This document shows, piece after piece, positions 5,288 to 8,057 of a stretch of DNA of 8,057 nucleotides (positions are counted from its first letter, which is position 1; every line of letters begins with the position of its first letter). The position numbers were made by a program, and so were the translations under genes. The notes beneath the pieces were generated by a model. That model saw only the letters and a list, made by a program, of their open reading frames with translations. It did no database searches and was not told the origin of the DNA. The stretch is from an uncultured Collinsella sp. (lineage in GTDB: Bacteria; Actinomycetota; Coriobacteriia; Coriobacteriales; Coriobacteriaceae), in NCBI GenBank assembly GCA_937950415.1, contig CALFDL010000202.1, positions 1 to 8,057 on the forward strand, in the 5' to 3' direction.

Positions 5288-7087
5288 CTACAATCGTTGG
5301 CACACCACGGACACACGCTGACCGTCAAAACCAAAGCCCCAACGCATGCGCCCGACGGCGGGGCGCGGCACGCGGATATCATCGATGCCGTCGCGCTCTA
5401 TGTCGAGCAGTGCCTGAACCGCCAACAGTTCCAGGCCCAGGACATCGACGCCAGGGTCGTACATCATGTTGATCGTTATCAGCGGTCGCTCATCGAGCAT
5501 GCCGAGCGTGTCGGCCACGTCAAACACCCGACCGGTGGGAATCACCTGGATATCCCAGCGATCCGAGACGCCACTTCGCTTGGAACTGGGATTGCAATAG
5601 CCGGGCAGTCCAAAGCAGAGCCCCTGAAGCGCCAGATGATAGGCTGTAGGCACATCTGATTGGCCCACATCGATGCCCAGATCGCCGATAGCACAGCTCA
5701 AAGCTTGCTTTACAGTGTTCTCGTCTCCTCGACACAGCCCGTCATGGAACGAGTCGATAACTCCAACGTCCTCAACGGCGCACTCAAACCATTCCAGAAT
5801 TACAAGACGGAGCGCCTGACGCACTTCGTTGTTAGGCAGACGCAGGGAACGAAGGCACGCGCCGTCCTCCGAATGCCCCGTCATGTCCGTCGTAAGAAAT
5901 CCAGACAGATACAGCGCTGTCCAGATATCTTCGGGCTTGGCGACATCGGCCACCTCGGCATGCACATGCACTGGCGCCTCAATAAACCCATGCGGCTCAA
6001 GCAAATCGAACAATGCGGACAGGCGCATGAGATTCCAGTCGCCGACGCATGCGCTCAGACGGTCAGCGTAACCATACAGATCTGCCCGAACAGGCGCGAC
6101 GCAACCGCGATGTGCGGAGTCCACCACGCGCTCCGGGCTCGAGCAATAAAAACCACCAAACAGATATCCCTCGAGCCACTCACGCGCGTCATCCAGACAG
6201 CCGTTGCGACCGATGCAATCCAACAGCACTTGGACTTCGTCGTCCGAAAAACCGAACCATCGATCACACCAACTCGACAACGCTGTCGCCGACCGATAGG
6301 AAACCCCACGTTGGGACAACGCAAACTCGGCATGACCGGGGCGTTCGCACATCAGACACGTCAATCGCAACGAGTCGCCGGCATCGGCAATGGTGTCGAA
6401 CAACATTCGGCTGAGCGACTCTAGGGAATCCACGCTACCGTCGTCCTTAGCGTCCAAACGCTTTGGACATACCGCGTCGTAGTCGTCTATCAGAAGAACA
6501 ACCCGCTCATCGAAAGCTGTCTGAAGCAGTTTAATAAGCACGCCAAGCGCCGCATCGATCTCCTTATCGCTGGCCACCCCACGCGCCGCCCTCTCGATAA
6601 GACGAACCTCACGTCTTGACAGATCAGGCGCGGCAAGCAGCGGCAGCAATCGGGCGCACTCGCGCACGACAGCCCCGCGAATTGCTGCCGCAGCACCAGC
6701 GCCATGCCTCGAAGCGGCAGCTGTAAAGTCGAGCGTGATGACCGGATAACTCGCGTACTCATCACGATAGCGACCGCCGCCCGCCTGCCAAATCTGGGTA
6801 CCAGCGAACAGGCTTCGATCCGGCAGCCGGCGATCAGGTCGTTCCAAATAGCACTTGAGCATCGATAAATTCATGCTCTTGCCAAAACCCTTGGGCCGAC
6901 AGCAAAGCGCAACAGGTGCTTCACTGTCCAATATATCGGCAATAAACATAGTCTTATCGACGAGCAAACACCGATTGATTGCATCGGAAAAGTCGTGTAC
7001 ATCAACCGGTAGAGCTGCGTTATCCGCATGATTGAGCAACCGCGCACCAAACGCATGAATAAAACCACAATTCACCTGTTCAGACAC
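5288..7087 (-). CDS. AAA-ATPase-like / DUF1703 protein with degenerate nuclease domain
   Basis: The product has 599 residues. The N-terminal part matches the AAA-ATPase-like family (PF09820): FSDAINRCLLVDKTMFIADIL, the Walker A-like CCRPKGFGKSMNLSMLK (RPKGFGKS at 64-71), and Walker B LLIDDYD (198-204). GFSDDEV (279-285), WLEGYLFG and LSGFLT (394-399) also match family landmarks, as does LPNNEVRQAL (417-426). The C-terminal part, from YHLALQGLCFGL (483-494), aligns with the DUF1703 PD-(D/E)XK nuclease region. RSGVSDRWDI keeps an aspartate (D512), but the expected E-x-K strand reads PLITINMMY (536-543), with neither Glu nor Lys. Family function is unknown. The GTG at 7085-7087 is chosen over an in-frame ATG at 7204 because AGAGGGAGAG lies six bases upstream and a TACAAT box lies just before it. 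It appears to be a single-gene transcription unit. Cysteine content is high for a cytoplasmic protein. Confidence 0.87.
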   Translation of the reverse strand: MSEQVNCGFIHAFGARLLNHADNAALPVDVHDFSDAINRCLLVDKTMFIADILDSEAPVALCCRPKGFGKSMNLSMLKCYLERPDRRLPDRSLFAGTQIWQAGGGRYRDEYASYPVITLDFTAAASRHGAGAAAAIRGAVVRECARLLPLLAAPDLSRREVRLIERAARGVASDKEIDAALGVLIKLLQTAFDERVVLLIDDYDAVCPKRLDAKDDGSVDSLESLSRMLFDTIADAGDSLRLTCLMCERPGHAEFALSQRGVSYRSATALSSWCDRWFGFSDDEVQVLLDCIGRNGCLDDAREWLEGYLFGGFYCSSPERVVDSAHRGCVAPVRADLYGYADRLSACVGDWNLMRLSALFDLLEPHGFIEAPVHVHAEVADVAKPEDIWTALYLSGFLTTDMTGHSEDGACLRSLRLPNNEVRQALRLVILEWFECAVEDVGVIDSFHDGLCRGDENTVKQALSCAIGDLGIDVGQSDVPTAYHLALQGLCFGLPGYCNPSSKRSGVSDRWDIQVIPTGRVFDVADTLGMLDERPLITINMMYDPGVDVLGLELLAVQALLDIERDGIDDIRVPRPAVGRMRWGFGFDGQRVSVVCQRL

Positions 7088-7093
7088 CGTAAA

Positions 7094-7103
7094 CTCTCCC
7101 TCT
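7094..7103 (-). promoter_or_regulatory. Ribosome binding site selecting a GTG start
   Basis: The minus strand reads AGAGGGAGAG, six bases before GTG at 7085-7087. The ATG at 7204 lies in a region with no matching family sequence downstream until after this site. Confidence 0.65.
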
Positions 7104-7120
7104 AACGCAGCACGATGCCC

Positions 7121-7148
7121 ATTGTAACGAGCAGGCGGAGCGCAACAA
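7121..7148 (-). promoter_or_regulatory. Candidate promoter of the AAA/DUF1703 gene
   Basis: The minus strand has TACAAT (7121-7126) with TTGTTG (7143-7148) 16 bases upstream. The -10 box is good (five of six), the -35 weak (three of six). A leader of about 27 bases would reach the GTG at 7087, which fits the ribosome site. Confidence 0.45.
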
Positions 7149-7221
7149 TATCGACTTGCAAAGGTTTCGGGCAACGGTAGCAACTGACGCCCCGAGGGGG
7201 GCATAACAAATCGTTGTGCAA

Positions 7222-7258
7222 CAAAAACGGGATCCGATGCGGCTGCACCGGACCCCGT
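7222..7258 (-). terminator. Strong rho-independent terminator of the surface-protein gene
   Basis: On the minus strand, a 14-bp stem (7245-7258 pairing with 7227-7240, including two G-U pairs) with a four-base loop is followed by TTTTTGTTG. It lies about 30 bases after the stop of the surface-protein gene and insulates it from the AAA/DUF1703 gene. Confidence 0.9.
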
Positions 7259-7287
7259 CTCAAACGCTTTGAAAACAATCTGAAAGG

Positions 7288-8057
7288 CTACTCCTCCGAG
7301 CCGTCCTCCCCAGAAGCCTTCTTCTGCTGATCGAGCTTATGCTTACCACTTACGATAGACGTAGCGCCCAGTGTGGCCAAGCTCGCGCTGGCAAGGCTCG
7401 CCATCACAATCAGATCGCCCGTCTTGGGCATGTTGCCGCCCGAGGACTTGGTAGCTGTAGTCGTCGTGGTCGTGGTGGTCACCGTTTTGGAGTCATTTTG
7501 CTCCTGATTCTGGTTGTCAGCACCGCTCTTGTCGTCGTCTTCGGACTGTTTCTTTTCGTCCTCGGTCTTTTTCTTTTCGCCCTCGGTTTTGCTCTCGTCC
7601 TTCTTCTGAGCGGATTTGTCGTCCTTCTCCTCAGAGCTAGAACCCTTATCGGATTCGGTCTTCTCGGAAGCCTTGTCCTTGGAGTCGCCCTTTGCGGCTT
7701 CGGTCTTTTCCGTGGAAGCCTGATCAGAGTTGTCCTTGTTCTGGGCCGAGCCGTTATTGACGCCAGCCATCAGCGAAGAGCCCAACGTAGAACCAAGCTG
7801 CACGGAGAAAGAAGGCTTCTTGTCCGGCGAAGCAACGGGAGCGTCCGGGGCCTTATTCGAGTCGTCCTTGGAAGCATCGGAATCAGGGGTCGTGTCAGAG
7901 CCGGAGCCGTTGTTAGAGCCGGTGTCAACGGACGAATCGCTCGAGCCGGTAGATGAGTTAGAGGTGCCAGCGTCGGTCGAACCAGAAGCGTCGCTGTCCG
8001 TATTGCCGGCAGAGCTTGAAGGCGAATCGCTCGCAGCAGAGCCGTTCGAATCGGAGC
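7288..8057 (-). CDS. Sortase-anchored surface protein, low-complexity stalk and sorting signal (N-terminus outside window)
   Basis: The reading frame is open to the window edge, showing 255 C-terminal residues; any signal peptide and functional domain lie beyond it. The visible part has three zones. The first, of about 70 residues, is rich in Ser, Asp, Gly, Asn and Thr (for example SSTGSSDSSVDTGSNNGSGS) and resembles serine-aspartate stalks. A short less charged linker (SVQLGSTLGSSLMAGVNN) follows. The second zone is dominated by Lys, Glu, Asp and Ser and ends in an eight-threonine run. Then comes NMPKTGD, a hydrophobic stretch of about 23 residues and a basic KHK. This is a cell-wall sorting signal, so the protein is probably linked to peptidoglycan by a sortase, with the low-complexity zones spanning the wall. 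A strong terminator follows. A GTG at 7801-7803 is not the start, because the same composition continues upstream. Ligand or function cannot be told. Confidence 0.87.
   Translation of the reverse strand, partial: SDSNGSAASDSPSSSAGNTDSDASGSTDAGTSNSSTGSSDSSVDTGSNNGSGSDTTPDSDASKDDSNKAPDAPVASPDKKPSFSVQLGSTLGSSLMAGVNNGSAQNKDNSDQASTEKTEAAKGDSKDKASEKTESDKGSSSEEKDDKSAQKKDESKTEGEKKKTEDEKKQSEDDDKSGADNQNQEQNDSKTVTTTTTTTTATKSSGGNMPKTGDLIVMASLASASLATLGATSIVSGKHKLDQQKKASGEDGSEE
7291..7431 (-). other. Cell-wall sorting signal with MPKTG motif and extended acidic tail
   Basis: MPKTG is encoded at 7417-7431, followed by D, a hydrophobic span (LIVMASLASASLATLGATSI) and KHKLDQQKK. The order motif-hydrophobic-positive is that of sortase substrates, with Met in place of the usual first Leu. 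The tail then runs on through ASGEDGSEE, so it is longer and more acidic than the usual few basic residues. Confidence 0.8.

Noticed and set aside
5289..5294. TACAAT on the plus strand near the convergent stop codons
   Set aside because: It overlaps the last codons of the minus-strand gene and no plus-strand gene follows.
4254..5303. A 349-codon open frame on the minus strand
   Set aside because: It is antisense to the GlfT-like gene, which has full family motifs; the minus-strand translation is Ala/Gly/Val/His-rich with no motif.
7088..7204. ATG at 7204 as start of the AAA/DUF1703 gene
   Set aside because: The promoter-like TACAAT and the ribosome site lie downstream of it, and the extra 39 residues do not resemble the family N-terminus.
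7801..7803. GTG as the start of a short 171-residue surface protein
   Set aside because: There is no ribosome site or signal peptide, and the frame continues with the same low-complexity composition to the window edge.
7339..7956. A hydrophobic 205-codon plus-strand frame that looks like a membrane protein
   Set aside because: It is the reverse complement of Lys/Glu/Asp/Ser codons, which read as Leu/Val/Phe/Arg; the minus strand has a real sorting signal and terminator.

Overview
The window looks like a chromosomal piece of a GC-rich Gram-positive actinobacterium, most likely of the Coriobacteriia (Collinsella-like). That placement is an inference from base composition, TACAAT-type -10 boxes, strong AGGAGG-type ribosome sites with TTG/GTG starts, and a sortase-anchored surface protein. 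I could not check it against any database. No rRNA, tRNA, CRISPR array, transposase or integrase is visible.

Layout. Positions 1-2834 (minus strand) hold three consecutive GT-A fold family 2 glycosyltransferases: 1731-2834, then 684-1724, then 1-609 (cut by the window edge). The outer two are close paralogs that enclose a more distant third. A 112-base divergent intergenic region (2835-2946) separates them from plus-strand genes: a multi-pass acyltransferase-3 family protein (2947-4077) and a fourth glycosyltransferase resembling galactofuranosyl/rhamnosyl transferases (4248-5270). Together these five genes look like part of a locus that builds and acyl-decorates a cell-surface polysaccharide. 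Minus-strand gene 5288-7087 converges on the fourth glycosyltransferase with a 17-base gap. It encodes a divergent AAA-ATPase-like/DUF1703 protein whose C-terminal nuclease fold seems to have lost its catalytic residues. Beyond a strong minus-strand terminator (7222-7258), the 3' part of a Ser/Asp- then Lys/Glu-rich surface protein (7288-8057, open at the window edge) ends in an MPKTG sorting signal.

How the genes may work together. The glycosyltransferases would act on the cytoplasmic face, adding sugars from nucleotide donors to a lipid-linked glycan. The acyltransferase would modify that glycan at the membrane. The wall-anchored protein is a separate transcription unit but shares the cell-envelope theme. 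The AAA/DUF1703 protein has its own promoter and no evident link to glycan synthesis; its role is unknown.

I see no clear evidence for a wholly new system. The points most worth a second look are the apparently nuclease-dead, ATPase-degenerate DUF1703 protein, the A-B-A' glycosyltransferase duplication, the GlfT-like enzyme lacking a histidine at the expected metal site, and the overlapping divergent promoters. No gene-free stretch exceeds 300 bases; the longest (7088-7287, about 200 bases) holds a promoter and a terminator.
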